In this document: positions 8,288 through 16,616 of the stretch, in pieces | Position numbering within the stretch: the stretch's first letter is position 1 | How the letters are laid out: every line of letters starts with the position of its first letter | Assembly: GCA_037446355.1 (NCBI GenBank) | Contig: JBBIIT010000035.1 | Location: 1-38,938 of the forward strand | Length of the DNA: 38,938 nucleotides | Origin: Roseiarcus sp037446355 | Lineage (GTDB): Bacteria > Pseudomonadota > Alphaproteobacteria > Rhizobiales > Beijerinckiaceae | Reading direction: 5' to 3' | Position numbers and translations under genes: made by a program | Notes under the pieces: generated by a model | Told to the model about the DNA's origin: nothing | What the model saw: only the letters and a program-made list of their open reading frames with translations | Databases searched by the model: none

Positions 8288-9964
8288 ATGGCGACCGACG
8301 CTACTACTCACGACGACAGCCACGCCGACGGCGGCCACGCGATCCCGACGGGATGGCGACGCTACCTCTTTTCGACCAACCATAAAGACATTGGCACGCT
8401 GTACCTGATCTTCGCGGTGGTGGCGGGCCTTATCGGTTCGGCTCTGTCCGGCGCGATCCGGCTCGAGCTGATGTATCCGGGCGGCAATCACATCTTCCCG
8501 ACCATTTCAGCCATTCTCGCGGGGGATGGCTCGGCAGACGCCGCCAAGAACATGTACAACGTGTTCATCACCGCTCATGGCGTCATCATGATCTTCTTCC
8601 TGGTCATGCCGGCGTTGATCGGCGGCTTCGGCAACTGGTTTGTGCCGTTGATGATCGGCGCGCCCGATATGGCGTTCCCACGCATGAACAACATTTCGTT
8701 CTGGCTGTTGCCGGCCTCGTTCCTGCTGCTGATCCTTTCGATGTTCGTCGAGGGATCGCCCGGGATGCACGGCTTCGGCGGCGGCTGGGTGCTCTACCCC
8801 CCGTTTTCCTCGAACGCGGGCACGCCCGGGCCGGCGATGGATTTCGTCATTCTTTCGCTGCATCTGGCCGGCGCCTCATCGATCCTCGGCGCGATCAATT
8901 TCATCACCACGATCTTCAACATGCGCGCGCCGGGCATGACGATGCACCGGATGCCGTTGTTCGCCTGGTCGGTGCTGGTGACGGCGTTCCTGCTGGTGCT
9001 GTCGCTTCCCGTTCTGGCCGGCGGCATCACGATGCTGCTGACGGACCGTAATTTCCACACGACATTCTTTGATCCGGCGGGCGGCGGCGATCCGATCCTG
9101 TTTCAACATCTGTTCTGGTTCTTCGGCCATCCCGAAGTCTACATCCTGATCCTGCCTGGCTTCGGCGTCATCAGCCAGATCGTCTCGACCTTCTCCAAGA
9201 AGCCCGTGTTCGGCTACCTCGGCATGGTCTACGCGATGGTCGCGATCGGGGCGGTGGGCTTCCTGGTCTGGGCGCATCATATGTACACGGTTGGGCTGTC
9301 GCTGGGCACGCAACGCTATTTCGTGTTTGCGACGATGGTGATCGCGGTCCCGACGGGCGTGAAGGTGTTTTCCTGGATCGCGACGATGTGGGGCGGTTCG
9401 ATCTCGCTGCGCACGCCGATGATCTGGGCGATCGGCTTCATCTTCCTGTTCACGATCGGCGGCGTCACCGGCGTCGTTCTCGCCAATGCGGGCGTCGATC
9501 GCGCGCTGCACGAGACCTATTACGTCGTCGCCCACTTCCACTACACGATGTCGCTGGGCGCGGTGTTCACGATCTTCGCCGGGTTCTACTACTGGTTCCC
9601 GAAGATGACCGGCTACATGTATAATGAGAAGCTCGGCAACCTGCACTTCTGGATGCTGTTTATTGGCGTCAATCTGGTGTTCTTCCCGCAGCATTTCCTT
9701 GGGTTGGCGGGTATGCCGCGGCGCTACATCGATTATCCCGATGCGTACGCGTTGTGGAATTGGTGGTCATCGATCGGCGCCTTGATCTCCGGCGCGGCGA
9801 CTGTGGTGTTCCTCTACACTGTGTATGAAGCCTTCGCGCGCAAGCGCGTCGCCGGCGACAACCCGTGGGGCGTCGGCGCGACCACATTGGAATGGACCTT
9901 GCCTTCGCCGCCGCCGTTCCATCAGTACGAGACCCTGCCGCGCATCACCGGCGCGGACCACTGA
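8288..9964 (+). CDS. coxA: Cytochrome c oxidase subunit I (aa3 type)
   Basis: 558 residues with about 12 membrane helices; it holds heme a and the heme a3-CuB centre where oxygen is reduced. Seen landmarks are GHPEVYILILPGFG (CuB His, the proton-channel Glu and the cross-linked Tyr), HHMYTVG (two CuB His), PTGVKVFSW (K-channel Lys), APDMAFPRMNN (D-channel Asp and Asn) and VVAHFHYTMS (heme ligands). The Mg-site pair is His408-Glu409 (HETYYVV) rather than the usual His-Asp. I chose the ATG at 8288, with GGGAA 8 bases upstream; a TTG at 8273 is also open. It lies 77 bases after coxB. Confidence 0.97.
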   Translation: MATDATTHDDSHADGGHAIPTGWRRYLFSTNHKDIGTLYLIFAVVAGLIGSALSGAIRLELMYPGGNHIFPTISAILAGDGSADAAKNMYNVFITAHGVIMIFFLVMPALIGGFGNWFVPLMIGAPDMAFPRMNNISFWLLPASFLLLILSMFVEGSPGMHGFGGGWVLYPPFSSNAGTPGPAMDFVILSLHLAGASSILGAINFITTIFNMRAPGMTMHRMPLFAWSVLVTAFLLVLSLPVLAGGITMLLTDRNFHTTFFDPAGGGDPILFQHLFWFFGHPEVYILILPGFGVISQIVSTFSKKPVFGYLGMVYAMVAIGAVGFLVWAHHMYTVGLSLGTQRYFVFATMVIAVPTGVKVFSWIATMWGGSISLRTPMIWAIGFIFLFTIGGVTGVVLANAGVDRALHETYYVVAHFHYTMSLGAVFTIFAGFYYWFPKMTGYMYNEKLGNLHFWMLFIGVNLVFFPQHFLGLAGMPRRYIDYPDAYALWNWWSSIGALISGAATVVFLYTVYEAFARKRVAGDNPWGVGATTLEWTLPSPPPFHQYETLPRITGADH

Positions 9965-10018
9965 TCGGCGCCGGGAGTTCGCGTCCGATTGATCGAGGGC
10001 GCGGGCGCCGCGGACGGC

Positions 10019-10990
10019 ATGAAACGACAGAATTGGGATGGCATGAGTTTGGTTGGTCATGAAAGCTCCGAGGCGAGCGCCGTCGTGTCGGCCGAATACG
10101 CCGCGGGGCCGAAGGAGTTCGTCTCGCTCCTGAAGCCGCGCGTGATGTCGCTGGTCGTGCTCACCGCGCTCGCGGGCATGACGATCGCGCCGGGTTCCGT
10201 GCATCCCGTCGTCGGTTTCGCCTCACTGCTCGCGATCGCCGTCGGCGCCGGCGCGGCCGGGGCGCTCAACATGTGGTGGGACGCCGACATCGACGTGCTG
10301 ATGGCGCGCACGCGTCTGCGCGCAGTGCCGTCGGGCGCGATCGCGCCGAACGAGGCGCTTTATTTCGGTCTGTTTCTGGCGGGCTTCTCGGTATTGGTGC
10401 TAGCTGTGGTCGCGAATTTCCTCGCGGCCGCGTTGCTCGCCTTCACGATCTTCTTCTACGTTGTCATTTACACCATGTGGCTCAAGCGCTCGACGCCGCA
10501 GAACATTGTCATCGGCGGCGCCGCCGGCGCGCTGCCTCCGGTCGTCGGCTGCGCCGCCGTCAGCGGTTCGCTCACTCTCGATAGCTTGTGGCTGTTCGCC
10601 CTCATCTTCATTTGGACGCCGCCGCATTTTTGGGCGCTGGCGCTGGTCAAGAGCGGCGATTACGCGCGCGCCGGCGTGCCGATGATGCCTAACGTCAAGG
10701 GCGCCGACCGCACGCGTCTCGAAATCCTGGTCTATTCGGCGTTGCTCGCGCCGCTGGGCTTGGCGCCGTGGTTGTCGGGCGCCGCCGGTTCGCTCTATGC
10801 CGCCGCCGCGATCGTGCTTGGGGCGGCGCTGCTCGTTCTGGCCGCACGCGTTTACCGCGTTCGCACCGGACCCGAGGCGAACAAGACGGCCATGCGGCTG
10901 TTCGCGTTCACGATCCTTTACCTCTTCGTGCTGTTCGGCCTGTTGGTCGTCGAGCGCGGGCTCGGCCTTTTCACGCGATGGGGGCTGTGA
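10019..10990 (+). CDS. ctaB: Protoheme IX farnesyltransferase (heme O synthase)
   Basis: About 323 residues with multiple membrane helices. CtaB adds a farnesyl group to heme B to make heme O, the precursor of the heme A used by CoxA. The first aspartate-rich motif is seen as NMWWDADIDVLMART and the family opening block as LLKPRVMSLVV. The start is uncertain: TTG 9989, ATG 10019 and ATG 10043 are all in frame. None has a strong ribosome site, although GGGAG lies before 9989 and GGGA before 10043. It sits between coxA and the small coxF gene. No ctaA (heme A synthase) is in the window. Confidence 0.92.
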   Translation: MKRQNWDGMSLVGHESSEASAVVSAEYAAGPKEFVSLLKPRVMSLVVLTALAGMTIAPGSVHPVVGFASLLAIAVGAGAAGALNMWWDADIDVLMARTRLRAVPSGAIAPNEALYFGLFLAGFSVLVLAVVANFLAAALLAFTIFFYVVIYTMWLKRSTPQNIVIGGAAGALPPVVGCAAVSGSLTLDSLWLFALIFIWTPPHFWALALVKSGDYARAGVPMMPNVKGADRTRLEILVYSALLAPLGLAPWLSGAAGSLYAAAAIVLGAALLVLAARVYRVRTGPEANKTAMRLFAFTILYLFVLFGLLVVERGLGLFTRWGL

Positions 10991-11001
10991 GGGACATCGC
11001 G

Positions 11002-11166
11002 ATGGAAACCACGCCACGCGCCGGAATCGTCCTCACCCCGCAGCAATTGCGCAACCGCAGGCTGCGTAATCTCGCTATCGGGCTGGCGGTCGCGTTCCTG
11101 GCTGTGCTCTTTTACGTCATTACGATCGTCAAGGTCGGTCCTGGCGTATTCAAGCCGATGACCTGA
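11002..11166 (+). CDS. coxF: CoxF-type small cytochrome oxidase cluster membrane protein
   Basis: 54 residues, easily missed. The ATG at 11002 follows GAGGGAC at 10989-10995, which overlaps the ctaB stop, so translation is probably coupled. The N-terminal part is polar (LTPQQLRNRRLRNLAIG), then one membrane helix (LAVAFLAVLFYVITIV), and the protein ends GPGVFKPMT. This size, position between ctaB and ctaG, and single helix match the small CoxF proteins of alphaproteobacterial oxidase operons. Its precise role in assembly is not settled. Confidence 0.85.
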   Translation: METTPRAGIVLTPQQLRNRRLRNLAIGLAVAFLAVLFYVITIVKVGPGVFKPMT

Positions 11167-11173
11167 GCGCGCG

Positions 11174-11776
11174 ATGGCGACGCCTCCTCCCAGTGATCGC
11201 GCACAGGCGAACCGCAGGATCGGTTGGGTCGCCGCCGGCGCCGCGGTGGCGATGATCGGCGCCGCCTACGCGGCCGTGCCGCTTTACGCGGCGTTCTGCC
11301 AAGCTACGGGTTACGGCGGCACGACTCAGGTCGCCATCACGGCGCCGGCCATCAAGGGCGCGCGCACGCTGCGCGTACGATTTGACGCCAACGTCGCGCC
11401 CGGACTCGACTGGAGCTTCGAACCGGAGACCGCCTTCGTCGACATGCGCACAGGCGCGACCCGGACGGTGTTTTTCCGCGTGCGCAATCGCGACGACCGC
11501 GAGTCCTCGGCGGTCGCTGTCTATAACGTGACGCCGGAAGTCGCCGGCGGATGGTTCGACAAAATTTCCTGCTTCTGTTTCAGTGAGCAACATCTGGGGC
11601 CGCGCGAGAGCGCGGAGTTGCCGGTCGTTTTCTTCCTCGATCCGCGGCTCGAGCAGGAACGAACGATGGATGGGGTCGCCGAGATCACGCTTTCCTATAC
11701 GCTGTTCGCGCCCGCGAACGGCGGCAAACCCGTTGCGTTGGCGCCAGCTCAAGGGGGGACGGCGCCCAAACTTTAA
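11174..11776 (+). CDS. ctaG: Cytochrome c oxidase assembly protein CtaG/Cox11
   Basis: 200 residues. Cox11/CtaG delivers copper to the CuB site of subunit I. One N-terminal helix (VAAGAAVAMIGAAYAAVPLYAAFC) anchors a periplasmic beta domain. Key features are the first cysteine in the PLYAAFCQATGYGG block and the copper-binding CFCF (within KISCFCFSEQHLGP). DPRLEQ and the YTLF strand near the end are also typical. The ATG at 11174 is 7 bases after the coxF stop. Confidence 0.95.
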   Translation: MATPPPSDRAQANRRIGWVAAGAAVAMIGAAYAAVPLYAAFCQATGYGGTTQVAITAPAIKGARTLRVRFDANVAPGLDWSFEPETAFVDMRTGATRTVFFRVRNRDDRESSAVAVYNVTPEVAGGWFDKISCFCFSEQHLGPRESAELPVVFFLDPRLEQERTMDGVAEITLSYTLFAPANGGKPVALAPAQGGTAPKL

Positions 11777-11873
11777 GCCCGCGCCTGTCGCTTGACGACG
11801 TGCGCGAAACATAGCAATCCGACAGGGGCCTAAAGGGGCGAAAGCCGGTCGGGACGACAAAGAGGGAATGTAC

Positions 11874-12743
11874 ATGGCCGACGCGCACGCCAAGCCGCAT
11901 CACGATTACCACCTCGTCAACCCGAGTCCGTGGCCGATCGTTGGCTCGATCTTCGCTTTCATGACCGCTATCGGTCTCATCATGTCCATGAAGGGACTTT
12001 CGATCGGCGGCCTCAAGATGGGCCTGCCGCTGTTCGGCTTCGGCTTCGCGGGCGTGCTCTATGTCATGGCGGCCTGGTGGAGCGACGTCATCCACGAAGC
12101 CGAAACCGGCGATCACACCCGCGTCGTCCAGATCAGCCACCGCTACGGCATGATCCTGTTCATCGCGTCGGAGGTGATGTTCTTCGTCGCGTGGTTCTGG
12201 GCGTTCTTCGACGCTTCTCTGTTCACCGGCGAGACGATCCAGGCCGGCCGCGTCGCCTTCACAGGCGGCATCTGGCCGCCCAAGGGCACCGAAGTCCTCG
12301 ATCCGCTCAACCTGCCGCTGCTCAACACGCTGATCCTGCTGACTTCGGGCACGACGGTCACTTGGGCGCATCATGCGCTGCTCCATGGCGATCGCAATGG
12401 CCTGAAAACCGGCCTGACGCTGACGATACTGCTCGGCATTACCTTCACCTGCGTTCAGGCGTGGGAATACATGCACGCTCCGTTCGCGTTCTCGAACTCG
12501 ATCTACGGCGCGACCTTCTTCATGGCGACCGGCTTCCATGGCGCGCATGTGCTGATCGGCACCATCTTCCTGATCGTCTGCCTGATCCGGGCCAATGCCG
12601 GCCAATTCACGCCGCAGCAACATCTCGGTTTCGAGTTCGCCGCCTGGTACTGGCATTTCGTCGACGTGGTCTGGCTGTTCCTGTTCTCCTGCATCTATGT
12701 CTGGGGTTCGTGGGGCGCGGCGATTGAGGGCGCTGCGCACTGA
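11874..12743 (+). CDS. coxC: Cytochrome c oxidase subunit III
   Basis: 289 residues with seven predicted membrane helices. Subunit III stabilises the oxidase core and supports proton uptake into the D-channel of CoxA. Typical blocks are HDYHLVNPSPWP at the start, SEVMFFVAWFWAFF, GTTVTWAHHAL, FFMATGFHGAHV and YWHFVDVVWLFLF. I prefer the ATG at 11874, since AGAGGGA lies at normal distance; the ATG at 11868 would be too close to it. A gap of 97 bases separates it from ctaG. Confidence 0.96.
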   Translation: MADAHAKPHHDYHLVNPSPWPIVGSIFAFMTAIGLIMSMKGLSIGGLKMGLPLFGFGFAGVLYVMAAWWSDVIHEAETGDHTRVVQISHRYGMILFIASEVMFFVAWFWAFFDASLFTGETIQAGRVAFTGGIWPPKGTEVLDPLNLPLLNTLILLTSGTTVTWAHHALLHGDRNGLKTGLTLTILLGITFTCVQAWEYMHAPFAFSNSIYGATFFMATGFHGAHVLIGTIFLIVCLIRANAGQFTPQQHLGFEFAAWYWHFVDVVWLFLFSCIYVWGSWGAAIEGAAH

Positions 12744-12821
12744 AGCGCCCCGACCGCTAAACGGCTTTTTTTCTTGCGCGGGCGCCTGGCGTCCGCGCAG
12801 TCATTTTCAGGAGGGCTTCGC

Positions 12822-13205
12822 ATGGGCTCCGAAGAGCGCCGCTATCCGCCGATTTCCGCGATCTCGACCGGACTGACCGGTCGCTGCCCGCGCTGTGGCG
12901 ATGGCAAGCTGTTTCAGGGCTTTCTCACGGTCGCGCCGAGCTGCGAGGTTTGCGGTCTCGACTTTTCCTTCGCCGATTCCGGCGACGGCCCGGCGGTTTT
13001 CGTTACTTTGATCGCCGGCTTCATCGTGCTCGGCGCCGCTCTCGCGGTCGATATGGCCTATGAGCCGCCGCTCTGGATTTACATTGTCGTGTTTTTTCCG
13101 CTGACGTTGATCGTCTGCCTTGGCCTGCTGCGTCCGCTCAAAGGCTTGTTGATCGCCTCGCAATACCGGAACAAGGCGGAGCCGGGACGGCTGGATCGGC
13201 CGTGA
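12822..13205 (+). CDS. DUF983 family membrane protein
   Basis: 127 residues. The ATG at 12822 follows AGGAGG at 12809-12814; the frame is open back to a TTG at 12774 but without a ribosome site. A cytosolic zinc-ribbon-like part carries CPRCG and CEVCG (residues about 23-48) and is followed by two membrane helices (VFVTLIAGFIVLGAAL and WIYIVVFFPLTLIVCLGLL). DUF983 proteins recur between coxC and SURF1 in alphaproteobacteria and are thought to help oxidase biogenesis, though the biochemical role is unknown. The stop overlaps the GTG of the next gene. Confidence 0.9.
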   Translation: MGSEERRYPPISAISTGLTGRCPRCGDGKLFQGFLTVAPSCEVCGLDFSFADSGDGPAVFVTLIAGFIVLGAALAVDMAYEPPLWIYIVVFFPLTLIVCLGLLRPLKGLLIASQYRNKAEPGRLDRP

Positions 13206-13933
13206 AGCCGAAGCTGCGCTCGCTCGCCGCTCCGGCGCTGGCGACGCTGGCGCTGATGGCGGTTCTGATCGGGCTCGGCGTCTGGCAGTTGCAGCGGCTC
13301 GCCTGGAAGGAAGCGCTGATAGCGGCGGTCGAGGCGAGGGCGAAGGCGCCGCCCGGCGAAGCGCCCGCGTCCGCGCTCTGGGCCAAGCTCGTTCCCGCCG
13401 ATTACGAATATCTGCACGTCCGCCTCACCGGCGTTTTCGACCTTTCGCGTCAGGCGCTGGTGTTCCGCGCGATTACGGCGCCGCGCGGGCGATACGGCGG
13501 GCCGGGCTATCTCGTGATGACGCCGCTGCGCCTTCCCAACGGCGCCGATGTACTCGTCAATCGAGGCTTCGTTCCCGCCGAACGCGTCGACGCGGCTAAA
13601 GAAGGGCCGTCTGGCGAAGTCGTCGTCACCGGCCTGATGCGTTCGAGCGAGGGGCGCACCTGGTTCACTCCGTCGGATGATCCCGCGCGCGGGAAATGGT
13701 TCACGCGGGACGTCGAGGAAATTGCCGCCGCGCTGAAGCTCGGCCCGCACGCGCCGTTCTCGATCGACGAAGACGCCAGCCCCGATCCCGCCGCCTTGCC
13801 GGAAGGGGGGGAAACCGTGCTTTCGTTCCCGAACAGCCACCTTTCCTATGCAGTGACTTGGTTCGGCATGGCGCTGGCTCTGGCCGGCGTGTTCACGGCC
13901 TTCGCGATTGCGAGACTTCGCGACAAGGGCTGA
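13202..13933 (+). CDS. surf1: SURF1 family cytochrome oxidase assembly protein
   Basis: 243 residues. SURF1 helps insert heme a into CoxA. There are helices at both ends (LATLALMAVLIGLGVWQLQRL, about residues 13-33, and VTWFGMALALAGVFTAFAIARL near the end). Between them is the periplasmic domain with the typical GPGYLVMTPLRL and VLVNRGFVPAE blocks. It starts at GTG 13202, overlapping the DUF983 stop (GTGA), a clear sign of coupling. Last gene of the oxidase cluster. Confidence 0.93.
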   Translation: MKPKLRSLAAPALATLALMAVLIGLGVWQLQRLAWKEALIAAVEARAKAPPGEAPASALWAKLVPADYEYLHVRLTGVFDLSRQALVFRAITAPRGRYGGPGYLVMTPLRLPNGADVLVNRGFVPAERVDAAKEGPSGEVVVTGLMRSSEGRTWFTPSDDPARGKWFTRDVEEIAAALKLGPHAPFSIDEDASPDPAALPEGGETVLSFPNSHLSYAVTWFGMALALAGVFTAFAIARLRDKG

Positions 13934-13957
13934 TCGCCAGGGCTCTGGGGTCGAAGA

Positions 13958-14032
13958 TGGTGGGCGCTAGAGGGATTGAACCTCTGACCCCTTCCATGTC
14001 AAGGAAGTGCTCTACCGCTGAGCTAAGCGCCC
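13958..14032 (-). tRNA. tRNA-Val (anticodon GAC)
   Basis: Read on the minus strand, the acceptor stem is GGGCGCT paired with AGCGCCC, the D arm contains AGCTCAGCGGTAGAGC, the anticodon arm is CTTCC-TTGACAT-GGAAG with anticodon GAC, and the T arm has GGTTCAATCC. The 3' CCA is encoded (13958-13960). It stands alone between SURF1 and an acetyltransferase. No integrase or repeated tRNA fragment is seen nearby. Confidence 0.96.
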
Positions 14033-14114
14033 GACCCTATCATTACGACGCGCCCGCCAATCGGCGACGCGGCGTCGAGTGGGCGGGGTATAGACAATCG
14101 TCCGGCCGCGCGCA

Positions 14115-14654
14115 ATGGCGAAGTCGGCATTTTCTGACGGAGCGGCGCCGAGCTTGCCGAATCCCATCGAGTTGCGCGAGGCGGGCGCCGACGACATCGA
14201 AGCGATCATGCGGCTCGAGCGCGGACCTGGCTTCGAGGCCTGGGTTGGACGTTCGAGCGCGGACGAACATCGCGCGCTGATGCGCTCGGGCAATCATCGC
14301 TATCTACTCGGCCTTCGGTCGCGCGAGCCGATCGCCTTCGCGATTCTGCGCGATCTCGAAGAACCCAACGGCAACGTCTATCTCAAACGGGTTGCGGCCC
14401 TGCGGCCAGGCGAAGGGCTGGGGCTGCGATTCTTGCGCGAACTCGCCGCCTGGATTTACGCGCACCCGGCCGCGCATCGGTTCTGGCTCGACTGCTTTCC
14501 CGACAACTTGCGCGCCCAGCGCGCCTACGAGAAGCTCGGGATGCGCCGCGACGGCATCCTGCGCGGGGCCTATCTCTCGCCGTCTGGCGAACGGCGCGAC
14601 CTCGTGATGATGGCGATGACGCGCGACGACTGGGCGCGCGACAACTCAATCTGA
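14115..14654 (+). CDS. GNAT family N-acetyltransferase (RimJ/RimL-like)
   Basis: 179 residues. The fold is recognisable from IELREAGADDIEAIMRLE at the start of the domain, the beta-4/acetyl-CoA region YLKRVAALRPGEGLGLRFL, and the C-terminal NLRAQRAYEKLGMRRDGILRG with its conserved AYEKLGM. Such enzymes acetylate small molecules or protein N-termini; the substrate cannot be read from the sequence. The ATG at 14115 has only a weak ribosome site. Its last 9 bases overlap the end of the convergent TPR-methyltransferase gene. Confidence 0.86.
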   Translation: MAKSAFSDGAAPSLPNPIELREAGADDIEAIMRLERGPGFEAWVGRSSADEHRALMRSGNHRYLLGLRSREPIAFAILRDLEEPNGNVYLKRVAALRPGEGLGLRFLRELAAWIYAHPAAHRFWLDCFPDNLRAQRAYEKLGMRRDGILRGAYLSPSGERRDLVMMAMTRDDWARDNSI

Positions 14655-16274
14655 CCGCCGTTGCATCAACATGAGCGCGCCGCTGGCGCGCCCGCCGGCC
14701 TCCTTGCGAAAGAACGCGCGCCGCTGCGCGATCGGCTGGAACCAGGGCGCGGCCTTTCGCAGCAGCGCGGTGGGCGCGTGAGAAAATCGTCCCGATGGGC
14801 GCAGCGCATAATCGCCGCGCGCCATCGTCTCGACGTTGAAAGCTAGCAACGCGCCCGGCGCCGAGGCCCGCGCCGCCGCCCGGAAAAACCCGCCGAGTTC
14901 GCCGAGATAAATGAGCGAGTCGGCGGCGAATAGCAGATCGAAGCGTTCGGGCGTTTCTTCGAGGAAGCTGACGAGATCTGTTTCGACCAACCGATCGTAG
15001 ACGCCGCGTTCCGCGGCTTTGGCGAGCATCGCGGGGGAAAGATCGACGCCAACGAGCGCGCCGCCGAGGTCGGCGAGTTCCGATCCGGCGAGGCCGGTGC
15101 CGCAGCCGAGATCCAACGCTCGCCCGATTCGCTTTTCCCTGGCCGCGACCATACGCGTCAGCTTTATCGGCACCCGATATTGCAACACATCGACCAGTTG
15201 ACGGTCGAAAACGTCAGCAAATCGGTCGAAATGGGTGACGATATAGTCGCGCGGCGCGCGTGTGTGTTTCGCGCCCGCGACCGCGTCCACGAGGTAACGC
15301 TGTTCGGGATCGGCGCGACATTCGGCGGACAGCGTCTCGGCGAAGCCCATTGCGAGCGCGCGATGGCCGTACGCGCTAAGTAAGTGGAACGCGGATTTGG
15401 CGATGGCCCCGGGCGTCTCCGCGTGCTCGCCAGCGAGATCGCTATAGGCCGAGAGCCCCGCCTCGACGCCGCTCTCGATCGCTTTCTCGATCAGGCGGGC
15501 GAGCGCGTGGCGCTTGACGACCGCCGGATCGGGCGAGGCCACGCGCGCCGGCTGTTCGAGCGCGGCGGCGGCGGCGGAGAACTCGCCCAGAAAAAACAAT
15601 GATTGTCCGAGCCCGACCCGCAACAGCGGATGGCGGCAGCCGTTGGCGAGCGCCTCGCGCCAGCGCTGGGTCGCCTCGCGATAGCGTCGCTGCTCGAACA
15701 ACAATAGCCCGAAGCCGAACCCCGCGTCGGCCGAGGCGGGGTCGCGCGCCAGCGCGGCTTGGAACGCCTCCTCCGCGCGTGAGGCGGCGCCGGACGCGTT
15801 GGCCGCGATCGCCAAGCCGAGCCAGGCGCGGGCAGGCGTCGGATCGAGGCGAACCGCCCGCTCGAAGGTCCGATACGCCTCGGCGAGATCGCCCGAAGCC
15901 TGCAACGCGTATGCGAGATCGAGCCAGATTTCGGCGCTCTCAGTCGCCATCGCCACCGCTGTCGCCAGCAAAACGGCCGCCAGTCGTGGATCGCCCGCCG
16001 ACCAATGCGCAAGCGCGAGACGCCTCAGCGCGTCGGCCGGCCGCGCATCCCTCGCAAGGAGCGCGTCGAATTGTGGATCCCCCGTGCGAAGGGTCTCAAT
16101 GCGCGCGGCGATCTCGCGCGGCCCGAGCCGGGTAACGATGCCGGGCCAATCGTCGTTGACGGGGGCAAAGCGCGGCAGCGGCGTCCAGGGCGAGGGCGCC
16201 CCGCTCGCCGGGCCGCCGTCGCGCATCGCTTCCGAACGCCGCCGCGCCGTGTCGAGCCTTGCCGTCGCCGCCAT
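14646..16274 (-). CDS. TPR-repeat class I SAM-dependent methyltransferase
   Basis: 542 residues in two parts. Residues about 80-300 are Ala-rich helical repeats of tetratricopeptide type (for example AEIWLDLAYALQASGDLAEAY, then PTPARAWLGLAIAANASG). The C-terminal part is a Rossmann methyltransferase with motif I LDLGCGTGLAG (from about residue 387), then LVGVDLSPAML and LLFAADSLIYL. This matches the predicted TPR-methyltransferases of COG4976; the target is unknown, and the repeats suggest a protein or glycan partner. The open frame reaches 16616, but GGGGGAAGACGGAA just before the ATG at 16274, and the lack of family sequence upstream, fix the start. Confidence 0.85.
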   Translation of the reverse strand: MAATARLDTARRRSEAMRDGGPASGAPSPWTPLPRFAPVNDDWPGIVTRLGPREIAARIETLRTGDPQFDALLARDARPADALRRLALAHWSAGDPRLAAVLLATAVAMATESAEIWLDLAYALQASGDLAEAYRTFERAVRLDPTPARAWLGLAIAANASGAASRAEEAFQAALARDPASADAGFGFGLLLFEQRRYREATQRWREALANGCRHPLLRVGLGQSLFFLGEFSAAAAALEQPARVASPDPAVVKRHALARLIEKAIESGVEAGLSAYSDLAGEHAETPGAIAKSAFHLLSAYGHRALAMGFAETLSAECRADPEQRYLVDAVAGAKHTRAPRDYIVTHFDRFADVFDRQLVDVLQYRVPIKLTRMVAAREKRIGRALDLGCGTGLAGSELADLGGALVGVDLSPAMLAKAAERGVYDRLVETDLVSFLEETPERFDLLFAADSLIYLGELGGFFRAAARASAPGALLAFNVETMARGDYALRPSGRFSHAPTALLRKAAPWFQPIAQRRAFFRKEAGGRASGALMLMQRRSD

Positions 16275-16616
16275 TTCCGTCTTCCCCCGAACGTTCGGAA
16301 TCGAACGCGTCGCCTCACGTTGCGGGGCAAACCTCGCCTGAGCCTTGCGCGTCTCAGCGCCCGAGATGCGGCGCAAGGCCGATTGACTTCGCGCCGCGAC
16401 CGTGTTTTCAACGGCGCGCGCCGGTTTCCCCCCGCGCGCCGGATTTGGGCCATGTCTCGTGTGACATTGAAACGGCTGACCCAAACCAACGTCGTCCGCA
16501 AAAGCGGAACGGCGACTTAGTCGCGCCTCGGCTCCGGTTCCTCCCCCGGCGGGGCGTCGAGGAGCCAGCCCATAGAGGGCGAAGCGGGGGTCGTCGGGCA
16601 ATGAAGGATCGTTCAA
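16275..16616. other. Divergent intergenic region between TPR-methyltransferase and asd
   Basis: 342 bases with no supported gene. It must carry both promoters. A plus-strand TTGACT (about 16383) with a poor -10 is the only promoter-like string I see for asd. The methyltransferase frame stays open through the whole region, but its translation here is Arg/Pro-rich with no family features, so I treat it as non-coding. Confidence 0.6.

Noticed and set aside
8876..9694. Long minus-strand open frame opposite coxA
   Set aside because: Arg/His/Asp-rich translation without family features; it mirrors a certain gene and is typical of antisense frames in G+C-rich DNA. The same applies to 11685-12740 (minus), 16620-17699 (minus), 17661-18605 (plus) and 37370-38827 (minus).
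12751..12772. Intrinsic terminator after coxC (short CCG/CGG hairpin followed by seven T)
   Set aside because: The stem is only three base pairs, too weak to claim; the T-run is real but may be chance.
13958..14032. tRNA-Val as an attachment site of a mobile element
   Set aside because: No integrase, no repeated tRNA 3' end and no change in gene character is visible on either side.
16275..16616. N-terminal extension of the TPR-methyltransferase up to an ATG at 16616
   Set aside because: The extra 114 residues are Arg/Pro-rich without repeats or a fold, and a strong ribosome site precedes the internal ATG at 16274.
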